A stretch of 64,000 nt of DNA from Cellulosimicrobium sp. Marseille-Q4280 (GTDB taxonomy: Bacteria; Actinomycetota; Actinomycetes; Actinomycetales; Cellulomonadaceae), in NCBI RefSeq assembly GCF_943181405.1, contig NZ_CALPBY010000005.1:365569-429568 (forward strand). Direction: 5' to 3'. Shown here piece after piece: positions 51,460 to 61,000 of this stretch (position 1 is the stretch's first letter; each line of letters starts with the position of its first letter). The translations under genes were made by a program, and so were the position numbers. The notes under the pieces were generated by a model. That model worked only from the letters and a program-made list of their open reading frames with translations, ran no database searches and was not told the origin of the DNA.

Positions 51460-52025
51460 CCCCCACCGCCACCACCACCGCCACCGCCACCGCCACGACG
51501 ACCACGGTCGCCACGCCCGACGGGCCCTTCACCGTCGTCGCCGCGCCCGACGGCGCCGTGCTCGCCTCCGGGTGGACGGACGACGTCGACGCGCTCGTCG
51601 CGCTCGTCCACCCGGACCTGCGGCCGACCGACGTCACGCCCGTGCCGGACGACGCGACCCCTGTCGCGGCCGCCGTCGTCGCGGTCCTCGCGTACTACGA
51701 GGGCGACGTGCACGCCATCGACGGTGTCCCCGTCCGGCAGGTGTCCGGACCGTTCCGCGCCCACGCGTGGGACGTGCTGCGCACGGTCGAGCCCGGCGCG
51801 CCCGTGACCTACACCGGGTACGCCGAGCTGTCGGGCCGGCCCGCCGCCGTGCGCGCCGCGGCGGGGGCGTGCGCCATGAACGCCGCGGCGCTGTTCGTGC
51901 CGTGCCACCGCGTCCTGCGGACCGACGGCAGCCTCGGCGGGTACCGCTACGGCCTCGAGATCAAGCGCAGCCTGCTCGACCGGGAGCGCGCCGTCGCCGG
52001 CGCCGTCGGGACCCTTGCCGTGTGA
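51456..52025 (+). CDS. ogt: methylated-DNA-[protein]-cysteine S-methyltransferase
   Basis: A 189-residue suicide repair protein that removes methyl groups from O6-methylguanine. The active cysteine is C150 in [26 protein letters not shown]. The DNA-binding helix region [27 protein letters not shown] precedes it (the canonical Arg finger is present). The first 20 residues are a Thr/Ala repeat encoded by an ACCGCC/ACC-rich microsatellite (51461-51505). GTG start overlaps the Ada-AlkA stop (GTGA), so both are made together in the adaptive response. Confidence 0.93.
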   Translation: MTPTATTTATATATTTTVATPDGPFTVVAAPDGAVLASGWTDDVDALVALVHPDLRPTDVTPVPDDATPVAAAVVAVLAYYEGDVHAIDGVPVRQVSGPFRAHAWDVLRTVEPGAPVTYTGYAELSGRPAAVRAAAGACAMNAAALFVPCHRVLRTDGSLGGYRYGLEIKRSLLDRERAVAGAVGTLAV

Positions 52026-52044
52026 GACGCCTGGCCGCCACCGC

Positions 52045-52059
52045 CGGGCCGCCGGCCCG
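52045..52059. terminator. small hairpin after ogt
   Basis: CGGGCC-gcc-GGCCCG in the 91-bp gap between ogt and the convergent CAP-domain gene. Weak, but the only stem there. Confidence 0.35.
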
Positions 52060-52116
52060 CAGTGCGGCGTCCCCCGCGGAGGACGGCACGGAGGATGCAG
52101 CTGGGCGGTGGCCTGC

Positions 52117-53082
52117 TCAGCCCCGACCGAAGAGCTGCGTCCAGACGCGCTCGGCGTGCCCGACGCCGATCTCCCGCAGGTCGCAGTCCAGGATGTTCGC
52201 GCGGTGCCCCGGCGAGTCCATCCAGGCGCGCACGACCTCCTCGGCCGTGGCCTGCCCCTTCGCGACGTTCTCCGCACCCGGGTTCTCGTAGCCCTGCGCC
52301 TCGGCCCGGTCCCACGGTGAACGCCCGTCGAGGCTCGTGTGGTCGAAGTAGTCCTGCGCGAGCATGTCCTCGCTGTGGAGCTGGGCCGCGGCGGTGAGGC
52401 GCTCGTCGACGGCGAGCGGCTCGCACCCCGCGGCGGCACGCTCGGCGTTCGTCAGCTCGACCACCGCCGCTCCCTCCGCCGAGAGCACGCCCGGTCCAGG
52501 TGCGGCGGCGACGGTCGGCGCCGCGGCGGGCGGTGACGCGCTCGGCGGGGCGGGTTCCACCGTCGCGTCCGGCGCGGCCGTGGGCGCGGGTGACGGCTCG
52601 GGCTGCGGAGCGGCCTCCGCGGCCGGTGGCGCGGCGTCGGTGGTCGGCGTTCCCGCGGCCGGGGGTCCCGAGGCGGAGTCGCTCGGTCCCGGGGTGCCCG
52701 ACGGCGCGGCGGGCCCGGCGCCGTCGACGTCGTACCGCTCGGGCAGCGTCCGGGAGGCGGCGTACCGCTCGCGCTCCGCGAGCAGGTCGCCGGGCACCGC
52801 ACCGGGAGACCAGGGCAGGGCGGCGACGACAGGCCCCAGGCGGCCGGCGTGCTCAGGGCGCAGCTCGCCGGTCATCGTCGCCGCGGTCAGCCCGGCCGAC
52901 GGCCCGAGGACCAGCACCGCCGTGACACCGGCGGTGACGGCTCCCAACGCACCGGGCGTCGACCGCAGGTGGCGCGCGGGGGCGCCCGAGCGCCGTCGGG
53001 CACCGGACGGCGGCGCTGCTGCGGGCGCCGGTACCGGGACCGGACCGCCGCGGAGGTGCCTGGGCGTGCGGGGCGGGGCCAT
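52117..53082 (-). CDS. CAP/SCP (YkwD-like) domain protein with membrane anchor
   Basis: A 321-residue protein. A basic cytoplasmic start with Arg/Pro, one membrane helix at about 45-70 (ALGAVTAGVTAVLVLGPSAGLTAAT), a long Pro/Ala-rich spacer (about 115-200), then a CAP domain (about 205-321). CAP marks: VVELTNAERAAAGCEPLAVDERLTAAAQLHSEDMLAQDYFDHTS, ENVAKGQATAEEVVRAWMDSPGHRANILD, and EIGVGHAERVWTQLFG. CAP proteins in bacteria are extracellular with poorly known function. TAGGGT on the minus strand ends six bases before the ATG. Confidence 0.85.
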   Translation of the reverse strand: MAPPRTPRHLRGGPVPVPAPAAAPPSGARRRSGAPARHLRSTPGALGAVTAGVTAVLVLGPSAGLTAATMTGELRPEHAGRLGPVVAALPWSPGAVPGDLLAERERYAASRTLPERYDVDGAGPAAPSGTPGPSDSASGPPAAGTPTTDAAPPAAEAAPQPEPSPAPTAAPDATVEPAPPSASPPAAAPTVAAAPGPGVLSAEGAAVVELTNAERAAAGCEPLAVDERLTAAAQLHSEDMLAQDYFDHTSLDGRSPWDRAEAQGYENPGAENVAKGQATAEEVVRAWMDSPGHRANILDCDLREIGVGHAERVWTQLFGRG

Positions 53083-53088
53083 CGCACG

Positions 53089-53094
53089 ACCCTA
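53089..53094 (-). promoter_or_regulatory. -10 box of a leaderless promoter for the CAP-domain gene
   Basis: TAGGGT on the minus strand, six bases before the ATG at 53082. Confidence 0.45.
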
Positions 53095-53135
53095 GCGAGG
53101 TTCGTCCGATCTGTGCACGCGAGCCCCCCTGCACA

Positions 53136-54146
53136 TCAGAGCAGCGAGGGCTCCTCCGGCGTGGACACGGTGAACACGGCGCCCGCGACGAGCGTCGACG
53201 CCGTCGCCGCCCGCTCGAGCTCGTCGAGGCGGCGAGCGACGGACGTCTCGGCCTCGTCACCCGTGAGGTCGACGCTCGCGACGAGGTAGAGCGAGCGCGG
53301 CCCCACGTACTCGAGGCGCAGGTAGGTGACGCGCTCGACCTGCGGCATCGCCGCGATCGCGCGGAGCACCGCGTCGCGCGTCGCGGGCAGGGCCGCCTCG
53401 CCGACGAGGAACCGCCGGTTGCGGTCGATGAGCACGACCGACACGACGGCCAGCACGACGCCGACGACGATCGACCCGAGCGCGTCGGGCACCGGCGAGC
53501 CCGTGAGCTGGTGGGCGAGCACGCCGCCGAACGCGACGACGAGCCCGACGAGCGCCGCCGCGTCCTCGGCGAAGACCGCGCGCAGCGTCGGGTCGGAGGT
53601 CACGAGGACGTGGTGCAGGGTGTCGTGCTGCGCACGCCGCGCCTCGGCTCGCACCTGCCGGCGCGCCTGGAGGAACGAGATGCCCTCGAGCACGAACGCG
53701 AGCCCGAGCACCGCGTAGGCGACGCCGAAGCTGCCTGCCGGCTCAGGATGCACGAGCTCCTGGATGCCGTGCGTGATCGAGACGCCCGCGCCGACGGCGA
53801 ACAGCCCGATCGCCGCGAACATCGACCACACGTACGCCTCGCGGCCGAAACCGATCGGGTGCGCGGCGTCGGCCGGGCGTCGCGAGCGCCGGTTCGCGAC
53901 GAGGAGGAACACCTCGTTCCCGGTGTCGGCCCACGAGTGGACCGCCTCCGCGAGCATCGAGGCCGACCCGGTCACGACGGCGGCGAAGGACTTGGCGACG
54001 GCGATGAGCGCGTTGGCGCAGAACGCGACCACCACCGTGAGCGTGCTCTCCCCGCCGCCGTCGCCCTGCACGACACGCGGGCTCGTCCCGGGGAACGGGG
54101 CGGCCGGCGCCGGGCGGTGGTCGGACGGCATGTCGCTCGCTGGCAC
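53136..54146 (-). CDS. cation diffusion facilitator family transporter
   Basis: A 336-residue CDF metal exporter with six membrane helices. Marks: ANALIAVAKSFAAVVTGSASMLAEAVHSWADTGNEVFLL (metal-site residues in the HSWADTGNE helix), HPIGFGREAYVWSMFAAIGLFAVGAGVSITHGIQEL, and EDAAALVGLVVAFGGVLAHQLTGSPVPDALGSIVVG (EDAAA.. and PDALGS second site). The C-terminal cytoplasmic domain is short. Divalent metal identity unknown. GTG 54146 is chosen because TAGACC ends six bases before it; an ATG at 54131 is the alternative. Confidence 0.9.
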   Translation of the reverse strand: MPASDMPSDHRPAPAAPFPGTSPRVVQGDGGGESTLTVVVAFCANALIAVAKSFAAVVTGSASMLAEAVHSWADTGNEVFLLVANRRSRRPADAAHPIGFGREAYVWSMFAAIGLFAVGAGVSITHGIQELVHPEPAGSFGVAYAVLGLAFVLEGISFLQARRQVRAEARRAQHDTLHHVLVTSDPTLRAVFAEDAAALVGLVVAFGGVLAHQLTGSPVPDALGSIVVGVVLAVVSVVLIDRNRRFLVGEAALPATRDAVLRAIAAMPQVERVTYLRLEYVGPRSLYLVASVDLTGDEAETSVARRLDELERAATASTLVAGAVFTVSTPEEPSLL

Positions 54147-54152
54147 GGGTCC

Positions 54153-54158
54153 GGTCTA
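54153..54158 (-). promoter_or_regulatory. -10 box of a leaderless promoter for the cation transporter gene
   Basis: TAGACC on the minus strand, six bases before the GTG at 54146. Confidence 0.35.
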
Positions 54159-54236
54159 CCACGCGCCCGCCCGCCCGGCACGAGGACTCCTCGGCTACCG
54201 CGCCCGCGTCCCGTACTCCCCCGGTACCACCCTCAC

Positions 54237-54316
54237 GACAGCCGCACTACCTCGCGTGACAGCCGTACTACCTCGCAACAGCCGTACTACCTCGCGACAG
54301 CCGTACTACCTCGCGC
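54237..54316. repeat. four tandem copies of an intergenic repeat, core GCGAGGTAGTACGGC
   Basis: On the plus strand ACAGCCGTACTACCTCGCG recurs with starts at 54238, 54259, 54278 and 54297 (spacing 21, 19, 19 bp), the first copy with one change (GCACTAC). The last copy includes the TAG stop (54306-54308) of mnhG. Related units form the hairpin at 47493-47561. Confidence 0.85.
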
Positions 54317-54797
54317 GACCGCCGTCCTCGTTCGGCGGGGCGGGGACCGCCCTCCCGTGGTCGGCCGCGTCGCCCGTGCCGGCCAGGTCTGCCGTGGGCC
54401 GACGGCCGGCCGGGAGGTCGTGCTCGCCGACGTCCTCGCGGTCGGCAGCGTCCTGGTCGCGCGTCAGCTCGTCGACCACGAGGTGGGACGTGTCGACCTT
54501 GCCCGTGCGGTACCCCGCACGGCCGACCATGTGCGCCGCGACCGGCGAGGTGAGGAGCTGGAAGACGACGACGAGCGCGAGCGTCGCGACGGCTCCCCAC
54601 GACCGCAGGCGCAGGCTCAGCCCGAGCAGCACGAGGATGAGCCCGAGCACCTGCGGCTTCGTCGCCGCGTGCATGCGGGCGAGCAGGTCGGGGAAGCGCA
54701 CGACGCCGACACCGGCGGCGAACGCGAGGAACGCACCGAGCAGCAGGAGCACGGCGGACACGATGTCGGCGACCCCGTCCCAGAACGCGGTGTCCAT
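54306..54797 (-). CDS. mnhG: Na+/H+ antiporter (Mrp) subunit G
   Basis: A 163-residue subunit with three membrane helices: VADIVSAVLLLLGAFLAFAAGVGVVRFPDLLARMHAATKPQVLGLILVLLGL, a clear MnhG/PhaG signature (GVVRFPDLLARMHAATK). The C-terminal 60 residues are an unusual charged, disordered extension. The ATG overlaps the mnhF stop by one base (TGATG). Last gene of the Mrp operon. Its stop TAG lies inside the tandem repeat cluster, so the last residues (GGRAR) are partly specified by the repeat. Confidence 0.9.
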   Translation of the reverse strand: MDTAFWDGVADIVSAVLLLLGAFLAFAAGVGVVRFPDLLARMHAATKPQVLGLILVLLGLSLRLRSWGAVATLALVVVFQLLTSPVAAHMVGRAGYRTGKVDTSHLVVDELTRDQDAADREDVGEHDLPAGRRPTADLAGTGDAADHGRAVPAPPNEDGGRAR

Positions 54798-55204
54798 CAG
54801 CGCACCTCCCCCTCGGGGGTGGTGCCGTGGTGGTCGGCGTCGATCGCGGCGTCGCGCTCGTCCTCCTCGGCGGCGCGGCGCTCGGCGTCCTCGCGCGCCA
54901 CCTCCTCGGGGGTGCGGATGCGGCCCTCTCCCTCGGGCTCGACGGACGCGAACCGGGCGATCGTCACCGACCCGATGAAGCCGACGAGCGAGAGCACGAC
55001 GAGCAGCGGGATCGTGTCGGTGCGGCGCGAGAACGCAGCCTCGAGCGCGATCGCACCGACGAGCGTCGTCGTGAAGACGTCGAGCGCGATGGTGCGGTCG
55101 AGCATCGACGGACCGCGCTCGGCCCGGACGACGGCGAGCGTCGCGGCCGCCCCGAGCAGCACCGCCGCCGCGATCACGACGACGAGGTAGACGGTGTCGG
55201 TCAC
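54797..55204 (-). CDS. mnhF: Na+/H+ antiporter (Mrp) subunit F
   Basis: A 135-residue protein, three membrane helices: VYLVVVIAAAVLLGAAATLAVVRAERGPSMLDRTIALDVFTTTLVGAIALEAAF...PLLVVLSLVGFIGSVTIARF. RGPSMLDRTIALD is the MnhF signature. It carries a C-terminal charged tail (EEVAREDAERRAAEEDERDAA), longer than usual for MnhF. The GTG start (55204) overlaps the mnhE stop by four bases. Confidence 0.9.
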   Translation of the reverse strand: MTDTVYLVVVIAAAVLLGAAATLAVVRAERGPSMLDRTIALDVFTTTLVGAIALEAAFSRRTDTIPLLVVLSLVGFIGSVTIARFASVEPEGEGRIRTPEEVAREDAERRAAEEDERDAAIDADHHGTTPEGEVR

Positions 55205-55878
55205 GGCTCGCTCCTCTCCCCGGTGGCCGGTCCTCGGGCCGCGCCCGTCTCGTGGCCGGGCCGCCCGCCGCCCTCGCCCGGGTCGTCGACCGCAGGCGTC
55301 CCCCCGGTGCCGTGGTAGAGCCCGGCCGCGCGCAGGTCCTCGTTCGACGCGAACGCGTGCAGGATGCGCGCCTCGAGCGCGAGCGTGTCGGCGCGCACCT
55401 GCTCGACGCCGCCCACCTGGTCGACGTCGAGCACGTGCAGGTAGAGCATCCCCGTGAGCCGGTGCGCCTCGACGACGAGCGACCCGGGGACGAGCGAGCT
55501 GAGCTCTGCCGTCATGGTCATGTACAGGTCGGACGGGTTCCGCAGGCGCACCCCGACGACGGCCCCGTGCGGCGTCCGCCGCGGGTCGAGCGCGAGGAGG
55601 CTCACCTGGAACGACGCGGTGACGAGGTCGGCCACGAACCTCGCGAGCAGCACGAGGAGCGGCCACGGGCGGACGCGGCCGCTGGTCGCGACCGACGGCA
55701 GCGGGAACATCACGAGCACCACGGCGCCCAGCACCGCACCCGCGACGACGTTGCCCCACGACAGGTCGCCCCAGAGCATGACCCACACGAGGGTCAGCCA
55801 GAGGACCGTGCGCCACTGCGTGGTGACGCGGCGGAACCACCCGACGGCCAGGTTGCTGCGACGGCGGTGCAGGCTCAT
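55201..55878 (-). CDS. mnhE: Na+/H+ antiporter (Mrp) subunit E
   Basis: A 225-residue subunit. Two to three N-terminal membrane helices (TVLWLTLVWVMLWGDLSWGNVVAGAVLGAVVLVMFP and WPLLVLLARFVADLVTASFQVSLLAL), then a cytoplasmic MnhE domain with NPSDLYMTMTAELSSLVPGSLVVEAHRLTGMLYLHVLD. The C-terminus is a Gly/Pro-rich disordered tail. ATG 55878 overlaps the mnhD stop (ATGA). Confidence 0.9.
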   Translation of the reverse strand: MSLHRRRSNLAVGWFRRVTTQWRTVLWLTLVWVMLWGDLSWGNVVAGAVLGAVVLVMFPLPSVATSGRVRPWPLLVLLARFVADLVTASFQVSLLALDPRRTPHGAVVGVRLRNPSDLYMTMTAELSSLVPGSLVVEAHRLTGMLYLHVLDVDQVGGVEQVRADTLALEARILHAFASNEDLRAAGLYHGTGGTPAVDDPGEGGGRPGHETGAARGPATGERSEP

Positions 55879-57443
55879 GACCCGTCACCGTCCTCGGCGA
55901 CGTCGCTCGAGACACCCTGCCCGCGCTCGGAGCCGCCGACGAACACCGCGTCGACGTAGGTGTGGCCGTCGAGCAGGGTCGCGGCCGCGCGTTCCGTGTA
56001 GGAGTAGAGCGGGCCGGCGACCACGGTGAGCGCGAGGCCGAACGCCACGAGCGCCGCCGCGGGCCCCACCATGCCGCGCGGCATGGTGACGCCCTGCGGG
56101 ATCTCGACGGGCGGCGTCTGCCAGAACGCCTTGTTCCAGGCCTTGACGATCGCGTAGAGCGTGAGGAGCGACGTCACGACGGAACCGACGACGAGCGCCC
56201 ACGTGAGCGGCGTGCCCTGCGCGACACCCTCCTCGAGCAGCCCGAGCTTGCCGAGGAAGCCCGAGAGCGGCGGGATGCCCGCGAGGTTCATCGCCGGGAC
56301 GAAGAACAGGATCGCCAGGCCCGGCGCGAGCTTGGCGAGACCACCGAGGCGGTCGAGCGACGTCGACCCGCCGCGACGTTCCACGAGGCCCACGACGAGG
56401 AACAGCGTGGTCTGCACCGTGATGTGGTGCACGACGTAGAAGATGGCCGCCGCCATGCCCGGCTCGGACGCGAGCGCGATGCCGAAGATCATGAAGCCGA
56501 TGTGGCTCACGAGCGTGAAGGACAGCAGCCGCTTGATGTCGTTCTGCGCGACGGCGCCGAGGATCCCGACGACCATCGTCAGCAGGGCGAGCCACAGGAG
56601 CAGGTCGTCGACGCGGTCGTCCTGCGGGAACAGCAGCGTCTGGGTGCGGATGATCGCGTACACGCCGACCTTGGTGAGCAGGCCCGCGAACACCGCGGTG
56701 ACCGGTGCGGGCGCCGTCGGGTAGGAGTCCGGGAGCCAGGACGACAGGGGGAACAACGCGGCCTTGATCCCGAACGCGAGCAGCAGCAGGAGCTGGATCG
56801 TCAGCCGCACGCCGGGGTCGATCTCGGCGAACCGCTCGGAGAGCTGCGCGAGGTTGACCGTGCCCGTCGACGCATAGGTGAGCGCGATCGCGACGAGGAA
56901 GATGATCGACGACAGCAGCGCGACGACGACGTAGATCGATCCCGCCCGGATCCGCTCGCCCGTCCCGCCGAGCGTGAGCAGCACGTAGCTCGCCGCGAGG
57001 AAGATCTCGAACCCGACGTAGAGGTTGAACAGGTCGCCGGACAGGAACGCGTTGAACACGCCCGCCGCGAGGACCATGAACGTCGGGTGGTAGATCGCGA
57101 CCGGCGCCTCCTCGTCCCCGTCGGCCACGCCCTGGGCCAGCGAGTACAGCAGGACGCACAGCATGACGAAGCTCGACACCGTGAGCATGAGCGCCGAGAG
57201 CCGGTCCGCCACGAGGTCGATGCCGACCGGGGCTGCCCACTCGCCCACGTCGACCACGATGGGGCCGGAGTCCGCGGCGACGAGCAGCACGACGGACGTG
57301 ACGAGCACGAGGGAGAGCGCCGCCGTCGCGATGATCCGCTGGGCGCGCGCGTGGCGCCACAGCGCCAGGGTGAGCCCGGCCGCGATGAGCGGCAGCACGA
57401 CGGGCAGGGGGACGACGGTGCGTGCGACCTCGGTCAGGTCCAT
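55875..57443 (-). CDS. mnhD: Na+/H+ antiporter (Mrp) subunit D
   Basis: A 522-residue, about 14-helix subunit homologous to the NuoL/M/N proton-pumping subunits of complex I. The proton_antipo core contains VGFEIFLAASYVLLTLGG (with Glu), FGIKAALFPLSSWLPDSYPTAPAPVTAVFAGLLTKVGVYAIIR (key Lys residues) and LSFTLVSHIGFMIFGIAL. It provides a likely proton path. The ATG at 57443 overlaps the mnhC stop by one base. Confidence 0.92.
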   Translation of the reverse strand: MDLTEVARTVVPLPVVLPLIAAGLTLALWRHARAQRIIATAALSLVLVTSVVLLVAADSGPIVVDVGEWAAPVGIDLVADRLSALMLTVSSFVMLCVLLYSLAQGVADGDEEAPVAIYHPTFMVLAAGVFNAFLSGDLFNLYVGFEIFLAASYVLLTLGGTGERIRAGSIYVVVALLSSIIFLVAIALTYASTGTVNLAQLSERFAEIDPGVRLTIQLLLLLAFGIKAALFPLSSWLPDSYPTAPAPVTAVFAGLLTKVGVYAIIRTQTLLFPQDDRVDDLLLWLALLTMVVGILGAVAQNDIKRLLSFTLVSHIGFMIFGIALASEPGMAAAIFYVVHHITVQTTLFLVVGLVERRGGSTSLDRLGGLAKLAPGLAILFFVPAMNLAGIPPLSGFLGKLGLLEEGVAQGTPLTWALVVGSVVTSLLTLYAIVKAWNKAFWQTPPVEIPQGVTMPRGMVGPAAALVAFGLALTVVAGPLYSYTERAAATLLDGHTYVDAVFVGGSERGQGVSSDVAEDGDGS

Positions 57444-58006
57444 CAGCGCTCCTCCCCCTCGTCGTCGTCCGTGCCGTGCGGCCGGGACCGCTTGCGGCCG
57501 AGCCGCGCGTCGGTGATCCCGTCGCGGTCCGCGTCGGTCTCGTCGTGCACCTCGGCCGCCTCGTCGTCCAGCGTCTGCCCGCTCTCCTCCGTGTCGAGGT
57601 CCTCGAACGCGGGTGCGTTGCGCGCCGCGTGGCGCGCGACGCGCCGGTCCTCGAGGTCGTCCTGGACCTCGTCGTGGCCGTGGAGCTGCCACGAGCGGTA
57701 CGCCATGGCGAGGACGAACGCCGTGAGCCCGAGGGTGATGACGATCGCGGTGAGGACCATCGCCTGGACGAGCGGGTCGCTCATCTCGTCGTCGGGCGTG
57801 GTCCCGACGATCGGTGCCCCGCCCGCCCGGCCGCCGGCGACGAGGAAGAGCAGGTTCGCGCCGTTCCCCATGAGGATGAAGCCGAGCAGCACCCGGGTGA
57901 GGCTGCGCTCGAGGAGCAGGTACACGCCGGTGGCGAAGCACACGCCGATCGCCAGCACGAGGACGATGCTCGGGGTCATGTCGATCACGCCCGCGGGCCC
58001 GTTCAT
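57443..58006 (-). CDS. mnhC: Na+/H+ antiporter (Mrp) subunit C
   Basis: A 187-residue NuoK-like subunit with three membrane helices: IVLVLAIGVCFATGVYLLLERSLTRVLLGFILMGNGANLLFLVAGG and DPLVQAMVLTAIVITLGLTAFVLAMAYR (DPLPQALVLTAIVI-type signature). The last 65 residues are charged and disordered, as in other actinobacterial MnhC. ATG 58006 overlaps the mnhA stop (ATGA); an internal ATG at 57979 is a second option. Confidence 0.9.
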   Translation of the reverse strand: MNGPAGVIDMTPSIVLVLAIGVCFATGVYLLLERSLTRVLLGFILMGNGANLLFLVAGGRAGGAPIVGTTPDDEMSDPLVQAMVLTAIVITLGLTAFVLAMAYRSWQLHGHDEVQDDLEDRRVARHAARNAPAFEDLDTEESGQTLDDEAAEVHDETDADRDGITDARLGRKRSRPHGTDDDEGEER

Positions 58007-61000
58007 CGTCGACCACCGCCGATCGCGTCCGGCTCCATCGCCTCGAGCGGACCGGTGTCCTCGCCGGGCTCGCGCCCGGCGGCGGCACGTTCGGTCTGCC
58101 GGTCGATCTCCGCGCCGAGCGTGCGCAGGATGTCGAGGACCAGGCCGACGACGACGAGGAACACGCCCACGTCGAAGAACAGCGTCGTGACGAACTTGAC
58201 GTCCCCGAACACGGGGACGGTCACCTCGAGGATCGCGCTCTGGAGCACCGAGCCGCCGAAGAAGAGGGGGACGAGGCCGGCCCCCGCGGAGAGGAACAGG
58301 CCGAGACCCAGGAGCAGGCCGGGGTGCACCGGCGCGGCCTCGCCCAGCTCGTACCGCCCGCCCGCGAGGTACCGCACGACCAGCGCGATGCCGACGACGA
58401 GGCCCGCCGCGAAGCCGCCGCCGGGGTTGTTGTGGCCCGAGAAGAGCAGGAACAGCGCGAAGACGATCATCGAGTGGAAGAGGACCCGGGTGACGACCTC
58501 GAAGATCACCGAACGTCGTTGCGGCGCGAGCGTGCGGCCCGCGTTGAGCCACACGGACATGCGGGGCTGCGCCGCGTCGTCCACGCCGCGCCGCCGCAGC
58601 GCCGCACCCGGGTCGGGCTCGCCGCCCCAGACGCCCGTGCCCTTGCCGTCGGGCTTGCCCGTGACGACCCGGGCGTTCGCGATCCGCAGCACCTCGCCGC
58701 TGCGCGTGCGCAGGAAGACGAGGGACGCGACGCCGGTCGCCGCGGCGAGGAGCACCGAGATCTCGCCCATCGTGTCCCACGCGCGGATGTCGACGAGCGT
58801 CACGTTGACGATGTTCTTGCCGCCGCCCCACTCGTACGCCTCCTCCGGGAAGTCGACGGAGACCGGGATCGCGACGCGCGCCAGCGGCACGACGACCGCG
58901 AACCCCATCATCACGACGCCCACCGCGACGGCGACGCCCAGGCGCACCCACCGGCTCGACGCGAGCGGGCGGTCGGAGAAGTAGGGCGGCAGGCGGCGCA
59001 GGACGAGCACCATGACGACGAGCGTGATGGTCTCGACGAGGACCTGGGTGAGCGCGAGGTCAGGTGCGCCGTGCAGGAGGAAGAGCACGGCGTTGCCGTA
59101 GCCCGCGATGCCGATGAGGATCACGGCCTTGAGCCGGCGCCGCGAGCGGGCGGCGAGGATCGAGGCGACGCAGATCGCGACGACGGCCGCGAGCTGCGCG
59201 GGGCGGTCCCACGCCTTGAGCTGCTCGGGCCAGCTCGTCTGCGCGACCATCACGAGCCCGGGCCCGAGGACCAGCACCGTGAGGATGATGCCGAGGTACA
59301 GCGGGAGCGAGCCTCGCTGGGTCACCGCGGTGACGTCCGCGGCGACGTCGTCGAGCTTGCGCATGACGCGCCGGTAGGTGACGTCCGCCTCCGGGCCGGT
59401 CCACAGCGAGGCCTGGAACCGCTCGACGCGCGAGCGCTGCCAGAAGAGCAGGACGCCGACCGCCAGGACGAGCACCGTGAGGGCGAGCGCGGGAGTGAAC
59501 CCGGCCCACAGCACGAGGTGGCCCGGCTCCCCCGCCGGGTACGTCTCGGCGTAGGGCTGCAGCAGGTCCTCGCCGAAGTGCGGCACGAGGGCGGCCGCGA
59601 GGCCCAGCACCGCGAGCACGACGGCGGGCGCCACGAGCAGGAACGGCAGGGGCTTGATCCGGGCCGGGTCGACGGGCGCCTCGTCCGCCTCGATGACGGG
59701 GCCCCGGCCGGGGGCGCGGAGGTCCAGGTGGTCGTTCGCGCGCGCCGGGGAGCCGTGGCGCTTGTGCGACGAGAAGGCGCCCCACCAGAACCGGAGACCG
59801 TAGGCGACCGTGAACATGGAGCCGACGACGACGGACCACAGGACGACGGCGTCGACCCACGCGGGCCCCTCGCCGTGCAGCAGCGCCTCGAGCGCCGCCT
59901 CCTTCGCGACGTAGCCGGCGAAGGGCGGCAGGCCGATCATCGACGCGGTCGCGAGCCCGCCCGCGAACGCCGTCCACGGCAGCCGCCGGCCGACGCCCGT
60001 CAGCCGGCGCAGGTCGCGCGTCCCGGTGGCCGCGTCGACGGCGCCGACGACGAGGAACAGCGACGCCTTGAACATCGCGTGCGCGCCGATCATCGCGAGC
60101 CCGGCGAGGGCGGCACCGCGCGTGCCGATCCCGACCAGGAGGATGATCAGGCCGAGCTGGCTCACCGTGCCGAACGCGAGCACGAGCTTGAGGTCGTACT
60201 GGCGCAGCGCGCGGTAGCCGCCGACGAGCAGCGTCCCGGCGCCGAGGGCGATGACGATCGAGCGCCACACCGTCGTGTCCGAGTAGGCGGGCGCGAACCG
60301 CGCGACGAGGTAGACGCCGGCCTTGACCATCGCCGCGGCGTGCAGGTAGGCGCTCACCGGCGTCGGAGCGGCCATCGCGGCGGGCAGCCAGAAGTGCAGC
60401 GGGATCAGCGCCGACTTGCTCACCGCACCCACGAGGACGCACACGACCGCGGCCGTCACCGCGCCGCCGGTGGGCGGGTCCGCGACGATCTCGGAGAGGC
60501 GGTACGTGCCCGCCTGGACCCCGAGGACGATGAGCCCGACGAGCATCGCCAGGCCACCCGCCGTCGTCACGACGATCGCCTGCATCGCCGCACGCCGGCT
60601 CGCCTTGCGGTCGGCGTAGTGGCCGATGAGGAGGTAGGAGAAGACGGTCGTCAGCTCCCAGAAGACGAACAGCAGGAGCACGTCGTCGGCGACGACCAGG
60701 CCGACCATCGCGCCCGCGAACGCCGTGAGGACGCCGCCGAAGCGGCGCAGGCCCTGGGCCGTCGGCGAGAAGTACGCCGAGCAGTAGACGAGCACCAGCG
60801 CACCGACGCCGCCGACGAGCAGCAGCATGAGCCACGACAGCGTGTCCATGCGGAACGCGAGCTCGAGCCCGAGGCCGGGCACCCACTCGACGACCGACGT
60901 CGGGTGGTCGCCGGCCATGACGCGGTCCGTCCACGCCAGCGCGTAGACGGCGGCGGACGCCGGCGCGAGCGCGAGGACGAGGAAGGCCCGGCGACCGAGG

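Noticed and set aside
54237-54316. CRISPR array
   Set aside because: The copies adjoin without unique spacers, and the unit is only about 19-21 bp.
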